DNA from: an archaeon
GTDB taxonomy: Archaea > Hydrothermarchaeota > Hydrothermarchaeia > Hydrothermarchaeales > JALUUU01
Assembly (NCBI GenBank): GCA_027021185.1
Contig: JALUUU010000234.1
Location: 1 to 6,262, forward strand
Reading direction: 5' to 3'
Length of the DNA stretch: 6,262 nt
Part shown: positions 1 to 5,794 of the stretch, one piece after another
Numbering within the stretch: the stretch's first letter is position 1
Layout: every line of letters begins with the position of its first letter
Position numbers and translations under genes: made by a program
The notes under the pieces: model-generated
What the model was told of the DNA's origin: nothing
Database searches by the model: none
The model's input: only the letters and a program-made list of their open reading frames with translations

Positions 1-489
1 AGGTTTGACCTGGGACTAATAACCGTCGCAATCGACAGGGTAGAGTACGAGCCGGAGCAGTTCCCCGGACTCGTATATCATCTCGACAACCCCAAAGCGG
101 CGGCTCTAATCTTCGGATCCGGGAAAATAGTGTGCACCGGCGCAAAAAGTATCGAAGAGGCCAAACTCGCCATTGAGAGGATAGTGGAAAAAATAAAAGA
201 GGCTGGAGTGGACATCAAGAAAAAACCAGAGATAATAGTCCAGAACGTAGTGGCCACGGCTAATCTTAATGCCGAGTTAAACCTTGATGCTATAGCCATC
301 GGGTTGGAGAACACTGAGTACGAGCCGGAGCAGTTCCCCGGACTCGTATACCGCATGCAGGATCCCAAGGTCGTTTTGCTCCTTTTCGGATCCGGGAAAA
401 TAGTGTGCACCGGCGCAAAAAGTGTTGAGGACGCCGAGAGGGCGGCAGACAACGTGCATAAAAAGCTGAGGGAACTCGGCTTATTATAG
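1..489 (+). CDS. tbp: TATA-box-binding protein (TBP), 5' end missing
   Basis: General transcription factor that binds and bends the archaeal TATA box and recruits TFB and RNA polymerase. The reading frame is open from base 1, so the start codon lies upstream; 162 residues are visible and, judging from the repeat period, roughly 15-20 are missing. The two direct repeats of the TBP saddle are plain: EYEPEQFPGLVY followed by FGSGKIVCTGAKS occurs in each half, 91 codons apart, and the second half opens with the typical IVQNVVATANL strand. The protein ends in RELGLL without the acidic tail found in many archaeal TBPs. The stop is followed after 9 bases by aIF2-beta on the same strand, so the two are probably co-transcribed. 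Odd feature: the conserved segments of the two halves are identical in DNA as well as protein (see repeat entries). Family assignment is secure. Confidence 0.97.
   Translation, partial: RFDLGLITVAIDRVEYEPEQFPGLVYHLDNPKAAALIFGSGKIVCTGAKSIEEAKLAIERIVEKIKEAGVDIKKKPEIIVQNVVATANLNAELNLDAIAIGLENTEYEPEQFPGLVYRMQDPKVVLLLFGSGKIVCTGAKSVEDAERAADNVHKKLRELGLL
43..77 (+). repeat. Intragenic direct repeat A, copy 1 (35 bp, in tbp)
   Basis: Bases 43-77 are identical to 316-350, a spacing of 273 bases or 91 codons. The block encodes EYEPEQFPGLVY in the first TBP half. Identity breaks at 42/315 and at 78/351; the latter difference is synonymous (TAT versus TAC). Confidence 0.95.
112..150 (+). repeat. Intragenic direct repeat B, copy 1 (39 bp, in tbp)
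   Basis: Bases 112-150 are identical to 385-423, again offset by 273 bases. It encodes the 13 residues FGSGKIVCTGAKS, with every synonymous choice the same in both copies. The 34 bases separating blocks A and B have diverged. Confidence 0.95.
316..350 (+). repeat. Intragenic direct repeat A, copy 2 (35 bp, in tbp)
   Basis: Second copy of the block at 43-77, in the same codon frame, encoding the equivalent segment of the second TBP half. Confidence 0.95.
385..423 (+). repeat. Intragenic direct repeat B, copy 2 (39 bp, in tbp)
   Basis: Second copy of the block at 112-150, in the same codon frame, in the second TBP half. Confidence 0.95.
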
Positions 490-498
490 GGTGGTTCA

Positions 499-1122
499 GT
501 GGACGTTAAAGAGTACGAGAAGCTTCTAGACAAAGCCTATGGAGAGCTTCCAGAGATCTTGAAGGAGTATTCTCGTTTCGTCATCCCTAGAATTGAGGCC
601 CGAATCCAGGGAAAAGTGACAGTTATTCATAACCTGGGAGAAGTCAGCAAAATCATCAACAGAAAACCCGACATGCTGGCAAAATACCTCCTCAGAGAAT
701 TCGGTACCATGGGGTCGAGGGACGACCAGAGACTCCTCATGAAGGGCCAGTTCAGGCAGCACCAGATTCAGGAGAAATTTGAGGAGTTTCTGAACCTCTA
801 TGTTATCTGCCCAGAGTGCGGGCGTCCTGACACTCGAATCATCCAAGAAATGCGGGTCAACTTCCTTAAGTGCGAGGCCTGCGGCTCAAGACATCCCATA
901 GGGGTGATCAAGGCAGCTCCGAGGAAGGAGAAAAGACCCGAGATCGGGGACGTAATAACCCTCCATGTAACTCAGACGGGGAAGAAAGGCGACGGCGTCG
1001 CCAAGATGGGGAAGTACATCATCTTTATCTCCAACGCCCGGGAAGGGCAGAGGGTGAAGGCAAAGATAAAGAACATCCAGGGGACCATGGTCTTCGCAGA
1101 GGCTGTTGAAATCCTCTCATGA
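499..1122 (+). CDS. eif2b: Translation initiation factor aIF2, beta subunit, with C-terminal TRAM domain
   Basis: Beta subunit of the aIF2 trimer that delivers initiator Met-tRNA to the small ribosomal subunit. The 207 residues show, in order, the N-terminal gamma-binding helix (about 3-30, DVKEYEKLLDKAYGELPE), the alpha-beta core (about 35-100), a C4 zinc ribbon with C104-x2-C107 and C125-x2-C128, and a TRAM domain (about 148-207, with GKKGDGVAKMGKYIIFI). TRAM is a small RNA-binding beta-barrel known as an extension of aIF2-beta in some euryarchaea, so the length fits that subfamily. GTG at 499 is the only usable start: the in-frame codon at 487 is the tbp stop and the next in-frame ATG would remove the N-terminal helix. 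A GGGTGG stretch just upstream may act as ribosome-binding site. It lies between tbp and the SpoIIM-like gene, whose start overlaps its stop. I am sure of the product; the symbol is the common annotation-pipeline name. Confidence 0.96.
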   Translation: MDVKEYEKLLDKAYGELPEILKEYSRFVIPRIEARIQGKVTVIHNLGEVSKIINRKPDMLAKYLLREFGTMGSRDDQRLLMKGQFRQHQIQEKFEEFLNLYVICPECGRPDTRIIQEMRVNFLKCEACGSRHPIGVIKAAPRKEKRPEIGDVITLHVTQTGKKGDGVAKMGKYIIFISNAREGQRVKAKIKNIQGTMVFAEAVEILS

Positions 1123-1745
1123 TCCTCCGGAGCGCTAAAACTTTTGCCTCTGGATATATCCTCGGAGTCTTGCTTGGTCTAGGAGTGAAAATCCTTCTCC
1201 CTGGACTGTACTTATACCTCCTGTATCTCCTGGAACAAAAGGTGGTGGTCCAGTCAGCCATAGCTGGAGGCTACTCCATAGGCATACTCCTCAACAACCT
1301 TCTGGCTTCTCTATTGTGCTCATATGGGGGTTACCTCACTACCCAGGTTTTTCTTAGATTGCGTTCCCCCGGGTCGGCCGCGATTAGAAGGCTCTCGTTT
1401 CTGGAGAAACGGGTGAGAAATCTGAGGGGCGAGAATCTTAATTTTTTTCTCTCCCTCTACACCCTTCCCTTCTTTATCCTAGGATTCAACGGCCTCGTCT
1501 TGGGTTTCCTCCTTATCCTCTATGCTTCGCGACCCCTTGAATACCTGAGCGGCCTCTTCCCCCACGGCTTATTCGAGCTGCCAGCTATAATCCTCGCGGG
1601 AAGCATAGGCTACTCAATAGGCGAGGCGGTCTTCACCCACCGCTCAGGTCTCGAGAAAGAGATCAACATCAGGGCCAGGAAACACATGCCCCGATACTTC
1701 CTGGTTCTCTTCCTGTTGGTTATAGGGGCATATCTGGAGCCCTAG
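1119..1745 (+). CDS. SpoIIM/DUF95-family integral membrane protein
   Basis: A 208-residue hydrophobic protein with about five predicted membrane segments (roughly 9-38, 50-70, 108-136, 152-172, 192-207) and a basic loop between them (about 80-105, RLRSPG...RRLSFLEKRVRNLRG). Family marks of stage II sporulation protein M are visible: LLNN at 57-60, PHGLFELPAIILA at 148-160 followed by the Gly-rich GSIGYSIGEA, and the terminal GAYLEP. In Bacillus, SpoIIM belongs to the SpoIIDMP engulfment complex; archaea do not sporulate, and the role of their homologues in the membrane is unknown. The ATG overlaps the aIF2-beta stop as ATGA and no Shine-Dalgarno sequence is apparent, so translation probably depends on coupling to aIF2-beta. 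It converges on metG with 30 bases between the stops. Family call is good; function is open. Confidence 0.85.
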   Translation: MILRSAKTFASGYILGVLLGLGVKILLPGLYLYLLYLLEQKVVVQSAIAGGYSIGILLNNLLASLLCSYGGYLTTQVFLRLRSPGSAAIRRLSFLEKRVRNLRGENLNFFLSLYTLPFFILGFNGLVLGFLLILYASRPLEYLSGLFPHGLFELPAIILAGSIGYSIGEAVFTHRSGLEKEINIRARKHMPRYFLVLFLLVIGAYLEP

Positions 1746-1748
1746 AGT

Positions 1749-1771
1749 ACCTTGACAAGAACCTTGAGAAG
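1749..1771. repeat. Short imperfect tandem repeat in the convergent gap
   Basis: ACCTTGACAAG (1749-1759) and ACCTTGAGAAG (1761-1771) are adjacent copies of an 11-base unit differing at one position. They fill most of the 30-base space between the stops of the SpoIIM-like gene and metG. CAAG/CTTG could form only a 4-bp stem and no T-run lies inside the gap. A plus-strand transcript would next meet the T-rich stretches near 1783-1836, inside the antisense of metG. Role unknown; it may be chance. Confidence 0.5.
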
Positions 1772-1775
1772 CTCA

Positions 1776-3791
1776 TTACCTGATTTTGCTGCCGCTTTTG
1801 ATGGGCTTATCAGGGACTACAAGGGATATCCTTTTTCTGTCAACCGCCGCCAGCAGCATGCCCTCACTTTTAACCCCTCTGATGACGGCTGGTTTAAGAT
1901 TGTCTAGGACCACTATTCTCTTACCAACGAGCTCCACAGGGGAATACTGCCCCCCTATTCCCGCCACGAGTTGTTTTTCTTTTGATCCCACCCTCACCTT
2001 GAGCTTTAACAGCCTGTCTGCGCCTTGGATTTTCTCAGCAGAAACTATCTCCGCTATGCGGAAATCATGCTTTGCAAACTCATCTATGGAAACTCTTTTC
2101 TTGAACATTTCCTCGAATTTTGTAACCCTGGTTGTGATCTTGCGCAGCTTCTCCAGGGTTGCATCGTCGAGCTTGGGGAATAGAGGGCTAACGTTTCGCA
2201 GCCTCGTACCGGGTTTTATCCTCTGATTGGCAATGTCATTAAGGGTTCCAAGCTCCACCCCCAGCTGCTCACATATCCGGGCGGCACTCCGAGGAAGGAA
2301 GGGACTCAGGAGTATCGCAATGTCATAGCAGAGATTGGCGCAGACGTAGAGAGTGGCGGCGGCCCTCTCCCTGTCTTCTTTGACCGCCTTCCAGGGCTCT
2401 CTTTCCTGGAAGAGCTTGTTTCCCATGTCAGCCACTTCCAGTACTTTTCTCAACCCATCCCTGAGCCTTATGCTCTCCATCAGCCCCTCATATGCCTCAG
2501 CGTGTTTTCCGCTTTTTTCCAGGACCTCCTCATCTTCTCTAGAGAGTTCTGCATCCGGCACTTCGCCCTGGAAATTGTTTTTAATAAAGCTGAGGGTTCG
2601 GTAAACGAAGTTTCCCAGATTAGCCACAAGCTCCCTGTTCACGCGTTCTTTGAACTCCCTCCACTTCCATTCTGTATCACTTGTCTCGGGGATAAGATAC
2701 GTCAGATAGAAGCGCCATATATCGCTGTCCAATCCTGCATTGGGCATGTTTTCACAGAAAATCCCCCACTCCTTGGACTTGGATATCTTCCCACCCTCAT
2801 AATTGAGGTACTGAAGCCCCGCCACGCGATACGGCAGGGAGTAGTCCCCGTTGGCCAGGAGCATTCCAGGCCAGAATATCGTGTGGAAGGGAATGTTGTC
2901 TTTACCTATGAAGTGGTAAATCCTGGCTTTATCGCTCTGCCAGTACTGGCGCCACTCCTGCGGCTTACCAATTTTTTGGGCCCACTCCTTCGTGGAGGAT
3001 ATGTATCCTATTGGGGCATCGAACCACACGTAGAAGACCTTGTCCTCGTATCCGGGGATGGGCACTTTAACACCCCACTCCAGGTCTCTGGTGATGCACC
3101 TGGGCTTAAGACCCTCTTTTATCCAGCCCATGGCCATGCTGTACACCTGCTGGCTCCATATTCTGCGCTTCCCCTCTATCCACCTCTTCAGCTCCGGCTC
3201 CAACTTATCGAGCTTAAGAAACAGGTGCTTTGTCTCTTTAAAGACGGGGGTGTTGCCGCAGAGAACACACTTGGGCTCCTTCAACTCATCGGGATTTAAA
3301 AGGGTTGAGCAGCTCTCGCATTGGTCTCCTCGGGCAGAGGCGTATCCGCAGCTCGGGCAGATGCCCTCAACGTATCTATCGGGGAGAAAACGCCTATCGT
3401 GGTCGCAGTACGGGAGACGCAGGGTGCCTTCGGTTACGTATCCGTTTTCGTATATTTTCTTGAAGAACTCTGCCGTGGTCTCGTGATGAACCCTTCGCGA
3501 GGTCCTGGAGAAGTTGTCATAGCTTATATCGAGCCACTCATATATCCTGCGGTGCACCTCGTAGTATCTGTCGCACAGCTCCCGGGGCTTGACCCCGAGC
3601 TTGGCAGCCGCGACCTCTGTCGGGGTGCCGTGCTCATCGCTACCCCCTATGAAAACCGTCTCGTATCCCGCAAGCCTGCAGTATCTCGCGAATATATCTG
3701 CCGGCAGATGGGAGCCAGCGATGTTCCCGATGTGAGGGACATTATTAACGTATGGCAGGGCGCAGGTAATCAGCCTTTTCGTGGCAACCAC
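1776..3791 (-). CDS. metG: Methionyl-tRNA synthetase with C-terminal tRNA-binding domain
   Basis: Class I synthetase that activates methionine with ATP and charges initiator and elongator tRNA-Met. With the GTG start at 3791 the protein has 671 residues. Visible: Rossmann start TKRLITCALPYVNNVPHIGN with the HIGH motif as HIGN (20-23); connective-peptide zinc knuckles with C145-x2-C148, C158-x2-C161 and C175-x2-C178, the archaeal form retaining the Cys pair that E. coli lost; WFDAPIGYIS (about 256-265); KMSKS as KISKS (335-339); an alpha-helical anticodon domain (about 375-530); and a C-terminal EMAP/Trbp111-type OB fold (about 567-671). Upstream GTG at 3851 would add 20 residues before the normal N-terminus, so I reject it; the next codons after 3791 match the family start. 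The start overlaps the nucleotidyltransferase by 22 bases, indicating translational coupling. A separate copy of the OB fold lies at 5464-5793. Confidence 0.97.
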   Translation of the reverse strand: MVATKRLITCALPYVNNVPHIGNIAGSHLPADIFARYCRLAGYETVFIGGSDEHGTPTEVAAAKLGVKPRELCDRYYEVHRRIYEWLDISYDNFSRTSRRVHHETTAEFFKKIYENGYVTEGTLRLPYCDHDRRFLPDRYVEGICPSCGYASARGDQCESCSTLLNPDELKEPKCVLCGNTPVFKETKHLFLKLDKLEPELKRWIEGKRRIWSQQVYSMAMGWIKEGLKPRCITRDLEWGVKVPIPGYEDKVFYVWFDAPIGYISSTKEWAQKIGKPQEWRQYWQSDKARIYHFIGKDNIPFHTIFWPGMLLANGDYSLPYRVAGLQYLNYEGGKISKSKEWGIFCENMPNAGLDSDIWRFYLTYLIPETSDTEWKWREFKERVNRELVANLGNFVYRTLSFIKNNFQGEVPDAELSREDEEVLEKSGKHAEAYEGLMESIRLRDGLRKVLEVADMGNKLFQEREPWKAVKEDRERAAATLYVCANLCYDIAILLSPFLPRSAARICEQLGVELGTLNDIANQRIKPGTRLRNVSPLFPKLDDATLEKLRKITTRVTKFEEMFKKRVSIDEFAKHDFRIAEIVSAEKIQGADRLLKLKVRVGSKEKQLVAGIGGQYSPVELVGKRIVVLDNLKPAVIRGVKSEGMLLAAVDRKRISLVVPDKPIKSGSKIR
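1846..1883 (-). repeat. Dispersed inverted repeat C, copy 1 (38 bp, metG 3' end)
   Basis: Read on the minus strand, these 38 bases are identical to 5686-5723 on the plus strand. They encode IRGVKSEGMLLA plus the first two bases of the next Ala codon in the tRNA-binding domain of MetG. The flanking codons differ on both sides. Confidence 0.95.
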
Positions 3792-4510
3792 CTCTGTAGG
3801 TAATCGTAGTTCAGCCTTAAGAAATCTTCGATGTCTGAGAGATGAACCCACTCCCGACTCAAAACCCCTTTTACCCTGCAGCCTCCATCTATCATGGATT
3901 GAATAGCGTCCTGGATCTCGTATTCCCCCCTTACGGACCTCTTTACCCTGGGCAGATGCTCCTTGACCGCCTCACTGAAAACGTAAAGAGGCGAGGAGGC
4001 ATAGCGGCTCAGCACCTCTTTCTCAGATGGTTTCTCGATAATCCTGGAGATCGCTCCTTCGCTGTCTAGGAGAACGCTACTGGAGGAGGTTATGTCTTTT
4101 TTATCCATTATCTTCAGGCTCAGGGTTGCGTCGCATCCCTCTGATGCATGACAACTCCATAGATCTTTCAAGTGCCCCACCGGAAAAAGAGAGTCACATG
4201 CGGAAACGATGAAATCTCCTTCCAGCAAGTCAGAAGCATGCAGGATGGCATGGGCCGTTCCCTTAGGGGTGTCTTGGTAAACATACTCTATTTTGCTTCC
4301 CCCTGGGGTGGATGATCCCAGATATTCTTTCACCTGTTCTCCTAGCCACCCGACCACTACAACAATCCTCTCAGGCTCCAACACCTCCATTCTCCGGATC
4401 AACTCTTCTATGATGGGTTTTCCCCTGTAGGGGATCAGGGCCTTGGCTATCCAGTTGGTTACGGGACGCAGCCTCTTTCCTTGTCCTCCTGCCAGTATAA
4501 CAACCATCAT
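3770..4510 (-). CDS. Sugar-1-phosphate nucleotidyltransferase (NTP_transferase family)
   Basis: Probably transfers a nucleotidyl group from an NTP to a sugar-1-phosphate, making an NDP-sugar for glycans or lipids in the cytoplasm; the sugar and base cannot be read from sequence. The 246 residues form the catalytic domain alone, without a C-terminal left-handed beta-helix. Motifs: LAGGQGKRLRPVT (6-18) with AKALIP (22-27), QDTPKGTAHAI (79-89), the metal Asp in SACDSLF (D106), EKP (159-161) and GEYEIQDAI (195-203). The C-terminal WxDxGTPED motif is altered to WVHLSDIED (221-229), so the usual second metal Asp position is His. Start and upstream stop overlap as ATGA. A second ATG at 4507 is five bases after a GGAG site and is equally possible (245 residues). 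Alternative readings are a glucose- or mannose-1-phosphate enzyme of undefined specificity. Confidence is high for the fold, low for the substrate. Confidence 0.9.
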   Translation of the reverse strand: MMVVILAGGQGKRLRPVTNWIAKALIPYRGKPIIEELIRRMEVLEPERIVVVVGWLGEQVKEYLGSSTPGGSKIEYVYQDTPKGTAHAILHASDLLEGDFIVSACDSLFPVGHLKDLWSCHASEGCDATLSLKIMDKKDITSSSSVLLDSEGAISRIIEKPSEKEVLSRYASSPLYVFSEAVKEHLPRVKRSVRGEYEIQDAIQSMIDGGCRVKGVLSREWVHLSDIEDFLRLNYDYLQRWLPRKG

Positions 4511-5259
4511 AGCTCCAGCACCATGAGGTCCTCTGCCGGGATGATCTCGCCTTTAAAGTACCTCGCTATAACCGAAACCATCTCCTCAATTCCATTTTCA
4601 GATGCAGGAGAGAAATGCGTTAAAACAAGCCTCCTCACAGGCAGGTTCTCTACCAGCTCTCCCAGACCCTTGGGCGTCGTATGATCAGGGAACCTCTCCC
4701 CCTCTGAGTCCAGGAAGGAGCACTCGTGGATTAACAGATCAGTGCTTTTATCACAGAGTTTTTTAACGCCTTCGCATGGAGCGGTGTCCCCTGAGAAAAC
4801 AACACTATCCTTATCGTCTTGGATCCGGTAGGCAAGGCCATCTAATGCGTGCTTGTTTCTCCTTGCCTCAAGGTGGGCACCGCCAACACTTACCTGGGAG
4901 GCATCCTCTAGGCAGGTTATATCAAGGTCTAGCCTGCCCTTCATATATGGGTATGCATCCATGAGCTTGGTGAGCCACTCCTCCGTTTCTGACGGCCCGA
5001 GCACCATCAGCTCTCGTTTCCCCTTGAGCCACATGGCCTTCAGTAGAGACATAAATTCTCCGTCATGGTCTAGGTGATGATGGGTGAACAGCACATGCGT
5101 GATCCCTGTGATGTCATTTCCAGCCTGAGCCATGCGCTGAAGGACACCTGCGCCACAGTCGATGAGAACACGGTTCTTCCCAGTCTCCACCAATATCCCT
5201 GTCTGAGCCCTATTAGGGGATGGTACTGCAAACCCCGAACCCAGGATGGTGACTCTCAT
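4507..5259 (-). CDS. Metallo-beta-lactamase-fold hydrolase, RNase Z-like, without exosite arm
   Basis: A 250-residue binuclear-metal hydrolase. The ligand set is complete: HxHxDH as THHHLDHDG (H60, H62, D64, H65), H137, D158 in SGDT and H215 in LTHFSP. LLIHECSF (175-182) and PDHTTP (191-196) resemble the RNase Z signature, whose enzymes cut the 3' trailer from pre-tRNA. However, only about 21 residues separate H137 from D158, whereas canonical RNase Z has about 70 there, carrying the flexible tRNA-clamping arm. It is therefore an RNase Z-like member of unknown substrate (phosphodiester, cyclic nucleotide or RNA) rather than a secure RNase Z. It is the first gene of the leftward operon with the nucleotidyltransferase and metG; its TGA overlaps the next ATG. 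Only a weak AAGG precedes the ATG at 5259. Fold is certain; substrate is not. Confidence 0.88.
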   Translation of the reverse strand: MRVTILGSGFAVPSPNRAQTGILVETGKNRVLIDCGAGVLQRMAQAGNDITGITHVLFTHHHLDHDGEFMSLLKAMWLKGKRELMVLGPSETEEWLTKLMDAYPYMKGRLDLDITCLEDASQVSVGGAHLEARRNKHALDGLAYRIQDDKDSVVFSGDTAPCEGVKKLCDKSTDLLIHECSFLDSEGERFPDHTTPKGLGELVENLPVRRLVLTHFSPASENGIEEMVSVIARYFKGEIIPAEDLMVLEL

Positions 5260-5268
5260 GCATCTGCC

Positions 5269-5298
5269 TTATTTGCTCCAAAAAGATAACTCTTTCTG
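5269..5298 (-). promoter_or_regulatory. Candidate archaeal promoter for the leftward operon
   Basis: On the minus strand a purine-rich stretch (AGAAAGAG) precedes TTATCTTTTT (5289-5280), centred about 25 bases upstream of the ATG at 5259. That spacing would give a leaderless or nearly leaderless transcript. The TATA match is poor, so this is tentative. Confidence 0.35.
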
Positions 5299-5322
5299 AA
5301 GAGTGTTCGCCGATGAGTTGCC

Positions 5323-5344
5323 GTCACAAAAAAAAGAACGTGAC
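5323..5344. repeat. Small inverted repeat GTCAC-N12-GTGAC
   Basis: GTCAC at 5323-5327 and GTGAC at 5340-5344 flank an A-rich 12-base spacer that includes a run of eight A. It lies in the 204-base divergent intergenic region, some 35 bases upstream of the proposed leftward TATA element. It could be a regulator half-site pair; with arms of 5 bases, chance cannot be excluded. No tRNA, riboswitch or ORF is recognised in the rest of 5260-5463. Confidence 0.3.
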
Positions 5345-5425
5345 CAATCTGAATTAAACGCTTCCTCAATAGAAATCATCCCCGCCAGCGTATCATCCAG
5401 TCCAAGTCAACTCCCCAACCGGACC

Positions 5426-5440
5426 CATCAATTTATTTAT
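5426..5440 (+). promoter_or_regulatory. TATA/BRE-like promoter of the rightward genes
   Basis: CATCAATTTATTTAT (5426-5440) contains an AT-only TATA-like stretch (5431-5440) in otherwise GC-richer DNA. Its centre is about 28 bases before the ATG at 5464, the distance expected from TATA box to transcription start, and there is no clear Shine-Dalgarno sequence before that ATG. A leaderless or nearly leaderless mRNA is the natural reading. Confidence 0.6.
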
Positions 5441-5463
5441 GACATGCCCCTAGAGTATGAATC

Positions 5464-5793
5464 ATGGAAGTGGATCTGAAAGACTTTGAAGGCCTTGATC
5501 TGCGGGTTGGGGAAATAGTGAAGGTGGAGCCTGTGAAGGGCTCGGATCGGCTGTTCCTGATGGAGGTGGATATCGGGGATGTAAGGGGTGTGAGGCGTAC
5601 GGTCGCCGGCCTGAGGCCCTGGTACAAGGCCGAGGAACTCATAGGCAGAAAAGTCATTTTTCTCGCAAACCTCGAGGAAGCCACTATCAGAGGGGTTAAA
5701 AGTGAGGGCATGCTGCTGGCGGCCCAAAACAAAGACACCGTGGCTCTTCTAACAGTGGATAAGGAAACAGTCAACGGCGCCAAAATCAGGTAA
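5464..5793 (+). CDS. Free-standing tRNA-binding (EMAP/Trbp111-like, MetRS beta) domain protein
   Basis: A 109-residue protein consisting only of the OB-fold tRNA-binding domain. DLRVGEIVKVEPVKGSDRLFLMEVDIG (about 12-38) and IRGVKSEGMLLAA (75-87) are the family hallmarks, and the whole chain aligns with the last 105 residues of MetG encoded at 1776-3791. Such proteins bind tRNA structure non-specifically as dimers and in several archaea are annotated as the MetRS beta subunit, supplying in trans what other MetRS carry fused. Here MetG already has the fused domain, so this copy is redundant, serves another synthetase, or has another task. ATG at 5464 follows the TATA-like element at leaderless distance. 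The next gene starts one base after the stop. A 38-base stretch (5686-5723) is identical in DNA to metG. Domain call is secure; partner unknown. Confidence 0.92.
   Translation: MEVDLKDFEGLDLRVGEIVKVEPVKGSDRLFLMEVDIGDVRGVRRTVAGLRPWYKAEELIGRKVIFLANLEEATIRGVKSEGMLLAAQNKDTVALLTVDKETVNGAKIR
5686..5723 (+). repeat. Dispersed inverted repeat C, copy 2 (38 bp, free-standing tRNA-binding gene)
   Basis: Second copy of the 38-base block at 1846-1883, in opposite orientation about 3.8 kb away and in the homologous codon frame. The last 13 bases of the two genes (5781-5793 and, on the minus strand, 1788-1776, both ending with the TAA stop) also match exactly. Confidence 0.95.
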
Positions 5794-5794
5794 A

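Noticed and set aside
78..533. Minus-strand open frame of 151 codons with an internal repeat
   Set aside because: It is antisense to tbp; its repeated segments are just the complement of the duplicated TBP blocks.
1090..1122. TRAM domain on aIF2-beta as a novel fusion
   Set aside because: This arrangement is a known variant of the archaeal aIF2-beta family, so it is described but not claimed as new.
2502..3299. Long plus-strand open frame (265 codons) and its neighbour at 3321-3803, opposite metG
   Set aside because: Both lie wholly or largely antisense to metG, whose product shows every synthetase motif; the antisense translations have no recognisable domain.
3792..3851. Upstream GTG (3851) as the start of metG
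   Set aside because: It would add 20 residues with no family counterpart and enlarge the overlap with the nucleotidyltransferase to 82 bases; GTG at 3791 gives the usual N-terminus.
5309..5352. Possible C/D-box small RNA (GATGA-like C box near 5312 and CTGA at 5349)
   Set aside because: The C box matches only 5 of 7 positions, no convincing C'/D' pair or guide-target match is visible, and the segment contains the A8 tract.
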